A stretch of 5,751 nt of DNA from JAGMDK01 sp023128695. Its GTDB lineage: Bacteria; Planctomycetota; Phycisphaerae; UBA1845; Fen-1342. The notes below the pieces were generated by a model. That model was not told the origin of the DNA, did no database searches, and saw nothing but the letters and a program-made list of their open reading frames with translations. Below are positions 1 through 5,551 of this stretch, one piece after another (position 1 is the stretch's first letter; the number at the start of each line of letters is the position of its first letter). A program made the position numbers and the translations under genes. Location of the stretch: positions 1 to 5,751 of the forward strand of contig DAOVQG010000302.1 in the NCBI GenBank assembly GCA_030628805.1. Reading direction: 5' to 3'.

Positions 1-59
1 AAACAATCTGCATAACGGATCAGTTCAGCCGTTTGCAACAAGTCACGTGTAACGGAGCA

Positions 60-224
60 CTACTGCTTTGCCACAGTTGATTTGATGGGCTGCGTATCGA
101 TCGCACTGTGTGCCACTGCTCTTGAGCAGTGCTCAGCTTCACCGAGTACACCGAGATCGTTAAGAAACACTGCTCAAGAGCAGTGGCACACCAACCCATC
201 AATTGAGTAGTGGCAGAGCACTAC
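60..224. repeat. Large imperfect inverted repeat with nested near-palindromes (REP/MITE-like)
   Basis: Bases 108-131 and 168-191 are perfect 24-bp reverse complements around a 36-bp centre. The symmetry continues outward: 60-92 matches the reverse complement of 192-224 at about 24 of 33 positions. The left arm has 15 extra bases (93-107) between the two blocks. Each inner arm contains an 18-bp near-palindrome (CACTGCTC, two bases, GAGCAGTG) at 114-131 and 168-185. The element starts about 15 bp beyond the cyclophilin stop codon and holds no convincing gene. The form is that of a non-coding REP- or MITE-like element, but I see no transposase or clear target-site duplication, so its mobility is unproven. 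Bases 1-59 hold nothing I recognise. Confidence 0.75.
161..185 (-). terminator. Candidate intrinsic terminator of the cyclophilin gene
   Basis: Read on the minus strand, the near-palindrome 185-168 can fold into a 7-8 bp hairpin with a tiny CTTG or TT loop. It is followed directly by TTTCTTA (167-161), a short U-rich run in RNA. It lies 53 nt past the cyclophilin stop codon. The matching plus-strand hairpin at 114-131 lacks a T-run, so only the minus orientation resembles a terminator. The T-run is interrupted and the stem is part of a bigger inverted repeat, so this is a moderate call. Confidence 0.45.
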
Positions 225-238
225 ACTGGTGCCGTAGG

Positions 239-1210
239 TCAATCGAGAGGGTCTGGTTCCGGCTCAGGTTCCGGCTCCGGCTCGGGTTCAGGTTCCGATT
301 CAGGTTCGGGTTCCGGCTCGAGTTCAGGTTCGGGTTCCAACTCGGGTTCGGGCTCAGGTTCCAGTATGGGTTCAGGTTCAGGTGCTGGTCGGGGCTCCGG
401 TTGCGGCGCGGGCTCCCGCCGGGGAATAGGTCTTGTAATGGGCTTCGGTTCCAGCTTGGGTTTCAATTCCGGCCGGCGCGGCTTCGGCGAAGGAGGCTCG
501 GCGGGCTTGGCCTCTCCGTCTTCGCCGAGGCGATATGCCCGCTTGATCATCGGCGGGCTGATCGGCAGCGACCTTTCCGCCCGCACCTTTGGGTTGGGGC
601 GCGTGGAGAGCATTTTGATGCGATCCGCGACGTCCAGACCCTCGACAACCTTCCCGAAAACGCAATAGCCCCAGCCGTCACCTTCAGGGCACTCCGGGTC
701 CAGCCCGGGATTGTCTTTCACGTTGATGAAAAACTGCGTCACGGCCGAGTGCGGGTCCTTGGCGCGGGCCATGGCGATCGTGCCGCGCAGGTTTTTCAAG
801 CCGTTCTTGGCCTCGTTCCGGATGGGGGCGCGCACCCCGATGGTTTTCTCCGTGCTGCGGTTGATGTACCCCCCGCCCTGAATGATGAAGTTCGAGAAAA
901 CGCGGTGGAAGATGGTGGTATCGTAGAAGCCGTCGTCAACGTATTGCAGGAAGTTGCGGACCGTCTCCGGGGCCTTTTTGTCGTCCAGTTCGAGGACGAT
1001 CCGCCCCCAATCCCGCTTGCCATAGGCGATCTCAAGCACGACCCGGGTTGCTGAACTTTTTGGAGGCACGCTGCGTTGAATGCGAGGACGCCGCGTTCTA
1101 TGCCCACCGGGCGGCGGCTTGGAGACGGGCCGGGACTGTGCCACGGCCGCCGCCACGAGCCCGGTTGTCAACAGGAGCAGCAGACACTTTGAGGCGATGC
1201 TTGCTTTCAT
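239..1210 (-). CDS. Exported cyclophilin-type peptidyl-prolyl cis-trans isomerase with Pro/Glu-rich tail
   Basis: A 323-residue protein predicted to catalyse cis-trans isomerisation of X-Pro bonds outside the cytoplasm. Residues 1-24 form a signal peptide (basic start, LLLLL core, AVA-Q cleavage-like site; no lipobox). A Pro/Arg-rich linker leads to a cyclophilin domain at about 56-226. The domain shows FHRVFSNFIIQGG with catalytic R103 and Q111, GTIAMAR (143-149), QFFIN (159-163) and GYCVFGKVVEG (181-191), and closely resembles cytosolic PpiB. The mature protein has only two cysteines, C174 and C183. The tail is a basic Lys/Pro/Arg block (about 235-266) followed by acidic Glu-Pro repeats (about 268-320), which ordinary cyclophilins lack. 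The start at 1210 is chosen because it gives the signal peptide and has GAGGAAG five bases upstream; the open frame continues to 1309 without one. It lies 135 nt after the dodecin gene and is probably separately controlled. Substrates are unknown. Confidence 0.95.
   Translation of the reverse strand: MKASIASKCLLLLLTTGLVAAAVAQSRPVSKPPPGGHRTRRPRIQRSVPPKSSATRVVLEIAYGKRDWGRIVLELDDKKAPETVRNFLQYVDDGFYDTTIFHRVFSNFIIQGGGYINRSTEKTIGVRAPIRNEAKNGLKNLRGTIAMARAKDPHSAVTQFFINVKDNPGLDPECPEGDGWGYCVFGKVVEGLDVADRIKMLSTRPNPKVRAERSLPISPPMIKRAYRLGEDGEAKPAEPPSPKPRRPELKPKLEPKPITRPIPRREPAPQPEPRPAPEPEPILEPEPEPELEPEPELEPEPEPESEPEPEPEPEPEPEPDPLD
251..409 (-). repeat. Hexanucleotide-based minisatellite encoding (Glu-Pro)n
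   Basis: The 3' end of the cyclophilin gene is a degenerate run of 6-bp units (plus-strand GGTTCC, GGCTCC, GGCTCA, GGTTCA, GGTTCG). They encode Glu-Pro dipeptides broken by a few Leu and Ser residues. The six-base period means unit gain or loss stays in frame, so tail length could vary between strains. The plus-strand translation of the same DNA is an artefactual Gly-Ser run. Confidence 0.85.
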
Positions 1211-1215
1211 AATCA

Positions 1216-1222
1216 CTTCCTC
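1216..1222 (-). promoter_or_regulatory. Shine-Dalgarno of the cyclophilin gene
   Basis: The minus strand reads GAGGAAG, five bases before the ATG at 1210. It decides in favour of this start, which yields the signal peptide, over upstream candidates in the same frame. Confidence 0.75.
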
Positions 1223-1345
1223 AAGCTGAACCGGGGGCCGCCGCCACGGATGCCCGCCTCCACATTCTCCGCTCAACGCCGGGCGGCAGATACCGGTACA
1301 AGGTCGCACAGAGTCGCACCGCGACGGTCACGTCATTCGTCAGGA

Positions 1346-1555
1346 TCAATACTCATACTTGAACGACAAGCTCACCTTCGCGCGGAACGCGAGGACTTTC
1401 CCGTCCTCAACCTTCATATCCAGCTTATTAATCTCGGCGATACGCAGGTTTTTGAGACTCTTGGCGGCTGTCTCGACCGCGTTCCGAGCCGCTTCCTCCC
1501 ACGATTTCTCGCTGGTCCCGACCAGTTCAATGACCTTGTAAATGCTATCGCTCAT
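1346..1555 (-). CDS. Dodecin family protein
   Basis: A 69-residue protein (70 if the preceding ATG at 1558 is used). It has the whole dodecin pattern: an N-terminal YKVIELVGTS strand, a helix over SWEEAARNAVETAAKSL, then strands NLRIAEINKLDMKVEDGK and VLAFRAKVSLSFKYEY. Known dodecins assemble into hollow dodecamers that bind flavin or related ligands in the cytoplasm. In the classical flavin-binding type an aromatic Trp follows 'LR' in the first long strand. Here that position is Ile (LRIAEI), so flavin stacking in the classical way is doubtful; the overall sequence is otherwise a normal member. AAGGAGA lies just upstream and suits the second ATG best. The gene follows AOR by 41-44 nt on the same strand, so cotranscription is plausible. 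No intrinsic terminator is evident between them. Confidence 0.93.
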   Translation of the reverse strand: MSDSIYKVIELVGTSEKSWEEAARNAVETAAKSLKNLRIAEINKLDMKVEDGKVLAFRAKVSLSFKYEY

Positions 1556-1561
1556 CATCAA

Positions 1562-1568
1562 TCTCCTT
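1562..1568 (-). promoter_or_regulatory. Shine-Dalgarno of the dodecin gene
   Basis: The minus strand reads AAGGAGA ahead of two consecutive ATG codons (1558 and 1555). The GGAG core is 4 nt from the first and 7 nt from the second. This favours the second ATG and the MSDSIYK start, though both are possible. Confidence 0.75.
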
Positions 1569-1599
1569 GGTAGTCCTGCGGATAGGGTTTTGCCCCATA

Positions 1600-3402
1600 C
1601 TATAGTCCCAATGTCGCCAGTTTCTCCTTGGTCGGCTGACCTTGCTCGTCCCAACCGCGCAGTTGATAGTATTCCGTGAGCATTTCGTCAAGCGGGACGG
1701 TCTTCCCTTTCGCCGGGCCGGCGGGGATCGGCTCGGACAGCCACCGCGGGGGCAATGTGTCGTCTTTCCGGCCGAAACCGGCCCGCATGTTGAACAACTT
1801 CTCGAGGTTCCAGATCCGCTCGCCGGCCTGCACCATCTCGTCCAGGTCGTAATCGAAGCCGGTCGCCGCCGTCAGGTGCGCCAGAATCTCCGGCCCCCCG
1901 ACGGAAAACGTCACGAACAGGCAAATCCCCGTGGAATCCAGGGCGGCGGTCAGATTCTGAAACGCGATGTTCATCGCCGCCTTCCCCTCGGTCGCGTGGG
2001 GATCCATCTTCACGGGCACGCCTAGAATCTCCGGCGCGATCATGTAGCCCCGCACATGGCAGGCCCCGCGGTTTGACGTGGCGTACTGCAAGCCCATGCC
2101 GTGTACGCCCCGCGGATCGTACGCCGGGGCCTCCAGCTTTTTGACACCCATGAAGAGTTCCGGGCGGCCGAACTTCTCCGCGACGCGGGCCCCGCCCTCG
2201 GCCAATACGTCACCGAAGCCCTCCCGACGGCCGATTTTGCTCATCAGCTCGACTACGGCCGCGCCGTTGCCGAAGCGGAGGTCACAGCCGGCCTGCTCGG
2301 CGGCAATCACGCCCTCCTCGAACAGCTCCATGGCACACGCGACCGTGGAGCCGGCGGTGATGGTATCCAGGCCTAATTCGTTGCAGATGTAGTTGGCTTT
2401 GCTGACCGCGGCCAGATCGCTGACGCCCGCCGCCGCTCCGAGGGACCAGAGCGATTCGTATTCGGGTCCCTCGCCCTTCCCGGCGAACGGCCCTTCTTTC
2501 ACCGCTGTCACCCGGCCGCACGCCATGGGGCAGGCGAAGCACGAGCGCTTGCGGATCAGAATCTGCTCGGCGATGGTCTCGCCGCTGATGGCCTCGGCGG
2601 ACTCGAACTGAGCCTGCTGGAAATTGCGGACCGGGAATGCACCTTGTTCGTTGATCACGTTCACCAGGACGGCGGTGCCGAACTGCGGCAGGCCGGTCCC
2701 GGTGACGTCGCCGGCCTTGAGCTTTTCGGCCGCGTCGAGGAAGGCGGCTCGGAAGCCCTTCGGGTCCGCGACGGTGATCCCGCCCGTGCCACGCACCGCG
2801 ACCGCCTTGAGCTTCTTCGACCCCATCACCGCCCCGACCCCGGAGCGGCCGGCGGCGCGGTGCTTGTCGTTCATGATGCAGGCGAACCGCACGAGCTTCT
2901 CGCCCGCCGGGCCGATGCTGACGATTTTGAAGTTCTTGCCGAGCTGTTTGTGCAGGGCATCCTCGGTCTCGTGCACGGTCTTGCCCCACAGCTTGCCCGC
3001 CGGCTGCAATTCCACCTTGCCGTCGTCGATCACGAGGACGACCGGCTCGCCGGACGCCCCCTCCAGCACAACCATGTCGTACCCGGCGTATTTCAGCTCG
3101 GGCCCGAAGTTGCCGCCGCAGTTCGAGCAGGCGATCGTCCCGGTCAGGGCCCCTTTGGTAACGGCCATGTACCGCCCGCCGCACATGGCGGCCGTGCCGG
3201 TAAGCGGCCCGGTGGCCAGGAACAGCTTGTTGCCGAGGTGCAGCGGATCGACCCCGGCCGCGACCTCGTCGCAGAACATCTTCGTGGCCAGCCCACGGCC
3301 GCCGATGTAGGCCCGGGCCAGTTCGGCGTCGAGCGGCTCTTCCCGGATCCGCCGCTGGCTCAGATCCACGCGCAGCACCTTGCCGGCGTATGCGTGCCTC
3401 AT
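1600..3402 (-). CDS. Aldehyde:ferredoxin oxidoreductase, tungstopterin catalytic subunit
   Basis: A complete 600-residue protein, close to the roughly 605 residues of Pyrococcus AOR. The family oxidises aldehydes to acids (reversibly) with a tungsten bis-pterin and one [4Fe-4S] cluster in the cytoplasm. Visible family features, in order: YAGKVLRVDLS start; IGGRGLATK (33-41); R77 and N94, which align with pterin-contacting residues; CxxCxxxC at C288, C291 and C295 with the fourth ligand C494 inside the pterin motif DSTGIC (489-494); the other pterin motif NELGLD (341-346); and E314 and H449, which match the active-site Glu and His. The start at 3402 overlaps the stop of the Fe-S gene as ATGA and has a very strong Shine-Dalgarno. 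The open frame extends to 3537, but that part lies inside the upstream gene. Which AOR subfamily and which substrate cannot be told from sequence. By analogy with aorB of aromatic-degrading bacteria it probably works with the upstream Fe-S protein. Confidence 0.96.
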   Translation of the reverse strand: MRHAYAGKVLRVDLSQRRIREEPLDAELARAYIGGRGLATKMFCDEVAAGVDPLHLGNKLFLATGPLTGTAAMCGGRYMAVTKGALTGTIACSNCGGNFGPELKYAGYDMVVLEGASGEPVVLVIDDGKVELQPAGKLWGKTVHETEDALHKQLGKNFKIVSIGPAGEKLVRFACIMNDKHRAAGRSGVGAVMGSKKLKAVAVRGTGGITVADPKGFRAAFLDAAEKLKAGDVTGTGLPQFGTAVLVNVINEQGAFPVRNFQQAQFESAEAISGETIAEQILIRKRSCFACPMACGRVTAVKEGPFAGKGEGPEYESLWSLGAAAGVSDLAAVSKANYICNELGLDTITAGSTVACAMELFEEGVIAAEQAGCDLRFGNGAAVVELMSKIGRREGFGDVLAEGGARVAEKFGRPELFMGVKKLEAPAYDPRGVHGMGLQYATSNRGACHVRGYMIAPEILGVPVKMDPHATEGKAAMNIAFQNLTAALDSTGICLFVTFSVGGPEILAHLTAATGFDYDLDEMVQAGERIWNLEKLFNMRAGFGRKDDTLPPRWLSEPIPAGPAKGKTVPLDEMLTEYYQLRGWDEQGQPTKEKLATLGL

Positions 3403-3875
3403 GACAGCACCTCCTCCGCCAAATCCTGCATCTGGGCGGCGTACGCCTTCCGCTGCTCGGGGGACCAGGAATCCTCGGACTCGTACCGCAGGGCGCCGGG
3501 CGAACAATATTTCACGCATTCCGGGTCGCCGCCGCACAGTTCACACTTGAATGCCCGGCCGTCGAAGCAGCGGATGGCCCCGTACGGGCAGGCCGTCACG
3601 CACAGACCGCACTCCGTGCAATTCTCCTCGACGACTACGACGGCGTTGGTGTCTGGATCGCGCACGAGGGCCTCGGTCGGGCATGCGTCCATGCAGGCCG
3701 CGTCCTCACATTGAATGCACACCAGTGGGAAGAAGAACGCGTCGTCGGCGTGTATCAGGACCTGGATATGCGACCGCGAGGGCTGATAGGCCCCCACGGC
3801 CAACTGTGAACAGGCCAGCTCGCACAGCCGACAACTCGTACATTGGTCGGGATCGACGATCAGTCTTTTGCTCAT
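3399..3875 (-). CDS. Four-cluster [4Fe-4S] ferredoxin-like electron transfer subunit (AorA/HycB-like)
   Basis: A 158-residue cytoplasmic protein with sixteen cysteines in four groups: C12-C15-C18-C22, C53-C56-C61-C65, C86-C89-C92-C96 and C111-C114-C120-C124. This is the layout of small subunits such as HycB, CooF, DmsB and AorA, each carrying four [4Fe-4S] clusters as an electron wire. C103 is extra. No twin-arginine signal or membrane segment is seen. The last 25 residues are a Cys-free, probably helical tail. The start MSKRLIVDPDQC at 3875 fits the family; a GTG at 3902 would add nine unlikely residues. Only a weak GAGAG lies upstream of 3875. The gene overlaps AOR by four bases, so it most likely carries electrons between the tungsten subunit and an unidentified partner. 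No FAD subunit (AorC-like) is in the window. Confidence 0.94.
   Translation of the reverse strand: MSKRLIVDPDQCTSCRLCELACSQLAVGAYQPSRSHIQVLIHADDAFFFPLVCIQCEDAACMDACPTEALVRDPDTNAVVVVEENCTECGLCVTACPYGAIRCFDGRAFKCELCGGDPECVKYCSPGALRYESEDSWSPEQRKAYAAQMQDLAEEVLS
3409..3417 (-). promoter_or_regulatory. Strong Shine-Dalgarno of AOR inside the upstream gene
   Basis: The minus strand reads GGAGGAGGT, six bases before the AOR ATG and within the last codons of the Fe-S protein gene. With the ATGA stop/start overlap it points to translational coupling and similar output of the two subunits. Confidence 0.85.
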
Positions 3876-4014
3876 CGGACTTGCTCTCTCACGAAAGGCC
3901 ACGATTGCCCGCGCGGCATGCGCAGAGGGAATAGTAAGCCAGTGCGGCTCTTTACGCCAGAGATGTATCGGCGTGTCTGTTGTGATTCCCCGCCCTTACC
4001 GGACCCCATTTTGC

Positions 4015-4055
4015 TGGGATGCCCCACCCTTCGTTAAAAAGGATGAGGCATCCCA
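4015..4055 (-). terminator. Long stem-loop after the Cys-rich gene, probable transcript 3' end
   Basis: Bases 4015-4031 pair with 4039-4055 over 17 positions with a 7-nt loop. On the plus strand two positions are C/A mismatches, but in minus-strand RNA both become G-U wobbles, so the stem is unbroken. It sits 48 nt past the Cys-rich gene stop and 140 nt before the Fe-S gene start. The minus strand has no U-tract after the stem (GCAAAATGGGG), so it may end transcripts by another route or stabilise the 3' end. The rest of the 3876-4102 gap shows no gene and no promoter I trust. Confidence 0.55.
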
Positions 4056-4102
4056 TACTTTTCTGCCCTGAATCAGTCACCGACTCAGAGCTTGGCCCGC
4101 TC

Positions 4103-5464
4103 TTACGGACAGGTCGTGTTCATCACCGCCACGAACGGATCGATGTCACGCCAGTTCACGGTCCCGTCGTCGTTCACGTCGTTGTTCGCGAACAAGCAGG
4201 TCGGCGTCCCCGGCCAGAACATGGCCTCCCACGCCGCCACGTTGTCGTTCATGGCCGCGACGAAGAAGTCAATGTCTCGCCAGGTGATCGCCTCGTCGCA
4301 GTTGCTGTCACCGGGACAGACCGGCGGCACGCAGGGGTTCGGGACACAACCCTGGCCCATCGGCATCGGCAGCCAGTATCCGCCCGCGCAGCGGCAGGAA
4401 TCGCAGCCGGCAAAGTCTTCGAAGCATTCGACGTCGATGCAGCACACGCCGTAAATGCAGACCGGACAGAGCACGTCGTCACAATCCGCGCTGGGGATCC
4501 ACAGACCACACAGCGCGTCGCACGCTTCTTCCGTCATGTCGTCCGTGCAGGCCCCGTCCACACAGCACGCGCCGGTCGGCGGCGGACACGGATTTGGGTC
4601 ACAGCCCTGCCCCATCGGCATCGGCAGCCAGAATCCGCCCGCACAACGGCAGGAGTCGCACCCGGCAAAGTCATCGAAGCAGTCGCCGTTGATGCAGCAC
4701 ACGCCGTAGATGCAGACCGGGCAGAGCACGTCGTCACAGTCCGCGCCAATGATCCACAGACCGCACAACGCCTCGCATGCCTCTTCTGTCATGTCGTCAG
4801 TACAGGCCCCGTCCACACAACACGCACCAGTCGGCTGCGGACACGGATTCGGGTCACAGCCCTGGCCCATCGGCATCGGCAGCCAGAATCCGCCCGCACA
4901 ACGGCAGGAATCGCACCCGGCGAAGTCATCGAAGCATTCGCCGGCGATGCAGCATACGCCGGCGATGCAGACCGGGCAGAGCACGTCGGCACAATCCGCG
5001 TTGGGCATCCACAGACCACATTGTGCGTCGCACGCTTCTTCCGTCATGTCGTCCGTACAGGCCCCGTCCACACAGCACGCACCAGTCAGCGGCGGACACG
5101 GATTCGGGTCACAGTCCTCGCCCATAGGCAGTGGGAGCCACATCCCGCCCGCGCAGCGGCAGGAGTCGCAGCCGGCAAAGTCTTCGAAGCATTCGCCGTC
5201 GATACAACACACGCCGGAGATGCAGACCGGGCACAGCACGTTGTCACAATCTCTGCCTGCGATCCACAGCCCGCATAACGCTTCGCAGGCCTCCTCCGTC
5301 AGGTCGTCGGTACACGCCCCGTCCACGCAGCACGCCCCGAGCACTGTCTGGGCCCCTGCGGCGAGCACCGGCTGGGCCCCCGCGGCAGGCACCAGCAAGA
5401 TTGCTGCGCTCACGATCCCACAGAACCCTAACATTAACCGCCTCTTGCTCCTGTTGTCCATCAT
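4103..5464 (-). CDS. Secreted cysteine-rich repeat protein with C-terminal dockerin-like domain
   Basis: A 453-residue protein of unknown function. Residues 1-30 are a signal peptide (RSKRR, hydrophobic core, AAGA-Q). Residues 43-382 are four tandem copies of an 85-residue unit starting at G43, G128, G213 and G298. Each copy has 16 cysteines (about 19%), and conserved copies are nearly identical. Each unit is itself two related halves, beginning GACCVDGAC and GVCCIDGEC, each with a Gly-Trp core and an ending of the type DC...C. Residues 384-452 hold two dockerin/EF-hand-type loops: D386-x-N388-x-D390...D397 and D429-x-N431-x-D433-G...D440, each followed by an I-D-x-F-V-A helix. Export plus many cysteines suggests a disulfide-bonded extracellular or surface protein. 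Comparable 'GACC..G.C' repeats are known to me from planctomycete proteins, without assigned function. The start at 5464 has AAGGAG six bases upstream; the adjacent ATG at 5461 is equally possible. Confidence 0.9.
   Translation of the reverse strand: MMDNRSKRRLMLGFCGIVSAAILLVPAAGAQPVLAAGAQTVLGACCVDGACTDDLTEEACEALCGLWIAGRDCDNVLCPVCISGVCCIDGECFEDFAGCDSCRCAGGMWLPLPMGEDCDPNPCPPLTGACCVDGACTDDMTEEACDAQCGLWMPNADCADVLCPVCIAGVCCIAGECFDDFAGCDSCRCAGGFWLPMPMGQGCDPNPCPQPTGACCVDGACTDDMTEEACEALCGLWIIGADCDDVLCPVCIYGVCCINGDCFDDFAGCDSCRCAGGFWLPMPMGQGCDPNPCPPPTGACCVDGACTDDMTEEACDALCGLWIPSADCDDVLCPVCIYGVCCIDVECFEDFAGCDSCRCAGGYWLPMPMGQGCVPNPCVPPVCPGDSNCDEAITWRDIDFFVAAMNDNVAAWEAMFWPGTPTCLFANNDVNDDGTVNWRDIDPFVAVMNTTCP
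4109..4315 (-). other. Dockerin-like Ca-binding duplicated segment (part of the Cys-rich CDS)
   Basis: Encodes residues 384-452. Two loops have acidic or Asn residues at positions 1, 3, 5 and 12 (D386/N388/D390/D397 and D429/N431/D433/D440), and each is followed by DIDxFVAxM. Loop 2 has the usual Gly at position 6; loop 1 has Glu there. Dockerins bind cohesins or serve as calcium-stabilised C-terminal modules. No cohesin is visible here, so the partner is unknown. Confidence 0.75.
4319..5338 (-). repeat. Four direct 255-bp repeats within the Cys-rich gene
   Basis: Landmark GTCCA bases recur at 4556, 4811, 5066 and 5321, an exact 255-bp spacing, so each copy adds 85 residues in frame. DNA similarity is high between copies (for example the blocks coding CVDGACTDD and FAGCDSCRCAGG), with mostly third-base differences. 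The first copy (5338 side) and the end of the fourth are the most divergent. Confidence 0.95.
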
Positions 5465-5470
5465 CTCCAG

Positions 5471-5476
5471 CTCCTT
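5471..5476 (-). promoter_or_regulatory. Shine-Dalgarno of the Cys-rich gene
   Basis: The minus strand reads AAGGAG, six bases before the ATG at 5464 and nine before the ATG at 5461. It supports a start at one of this adjacent pair and hence the signal peptide. Confidence 0.75.
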
Positions 5477-5494
5477 TTAAAACTTTGGCTTCAC

Positions 5495-5521
5495 GCTTCA
5501 GGCCGACCTCGGCCTTCAAGC
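5495..5521 (-). promoter_or_regulatory. Leader hairpin upstream of the Cys-rich gene
   Basis: AGGCCGA at 5500-5506 pairs with TCGGCCT at 5509-5515. GCTT at 5495-5498 pairs with AAGC at 5518-5521 across a small internal loop. The structure lies 30 nt before the start codon, between the octamer array and the Shine-Dalgarno. It could be a leader element or an end signal for a transcript coming from the right. Chance formation in GC-rich DNA is possible. Confidence 0.35.
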
Positions 5522-5551
5522 AGATCCGCTCCGATCAATTCCGACGACCTC

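Noticed and set aside
20..202. A 60-residue minus-strand frame in the left end region
   Set aside because: It is made largely of the inverted repeat arms and has no supporting motif.
203..1054. Long plus-strand open frames over the cyclophilin gene, including Gly-Ser and Arg-Phe runs
   Set aside because: They are antisense translations of the Glu-Pro repeat DNA and the isomerase domain. They show no family motifs, while the minus frame has signal peptide, domain motifs and Shine-Dalgarno.
1308..1322. Terminator between the dodecin and cyclophilin genes (short GTCGC/GCGAC hairpin)
   Set aside because: The stem is only five pairs and no U-run follows.
2644..3714. A 356-residue plus-strand frame opposite AOR and the Fe-S gene
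   Set aside because: It spans two well-supported minus genes and their ATGA junction and resembles no protein family I know.
3931..3959. Promoter for the Fe-S/AOR genes, with TACTAT at 3936-3931 on the minus strand
   Set aside because: The -10-like hexamer is fair, but no acceptable -35 lies 16-18 bases upstream, so it is not distinguishable from chance.
4019..5480. Plus-strand frames of 256 and 419 residues opposite the Cys-rich gene
   Set aside because: They repeat with the same 255-bp period simply because the DNA does. They lack recognisable features, and GC-rich codons leave few antisense stops.
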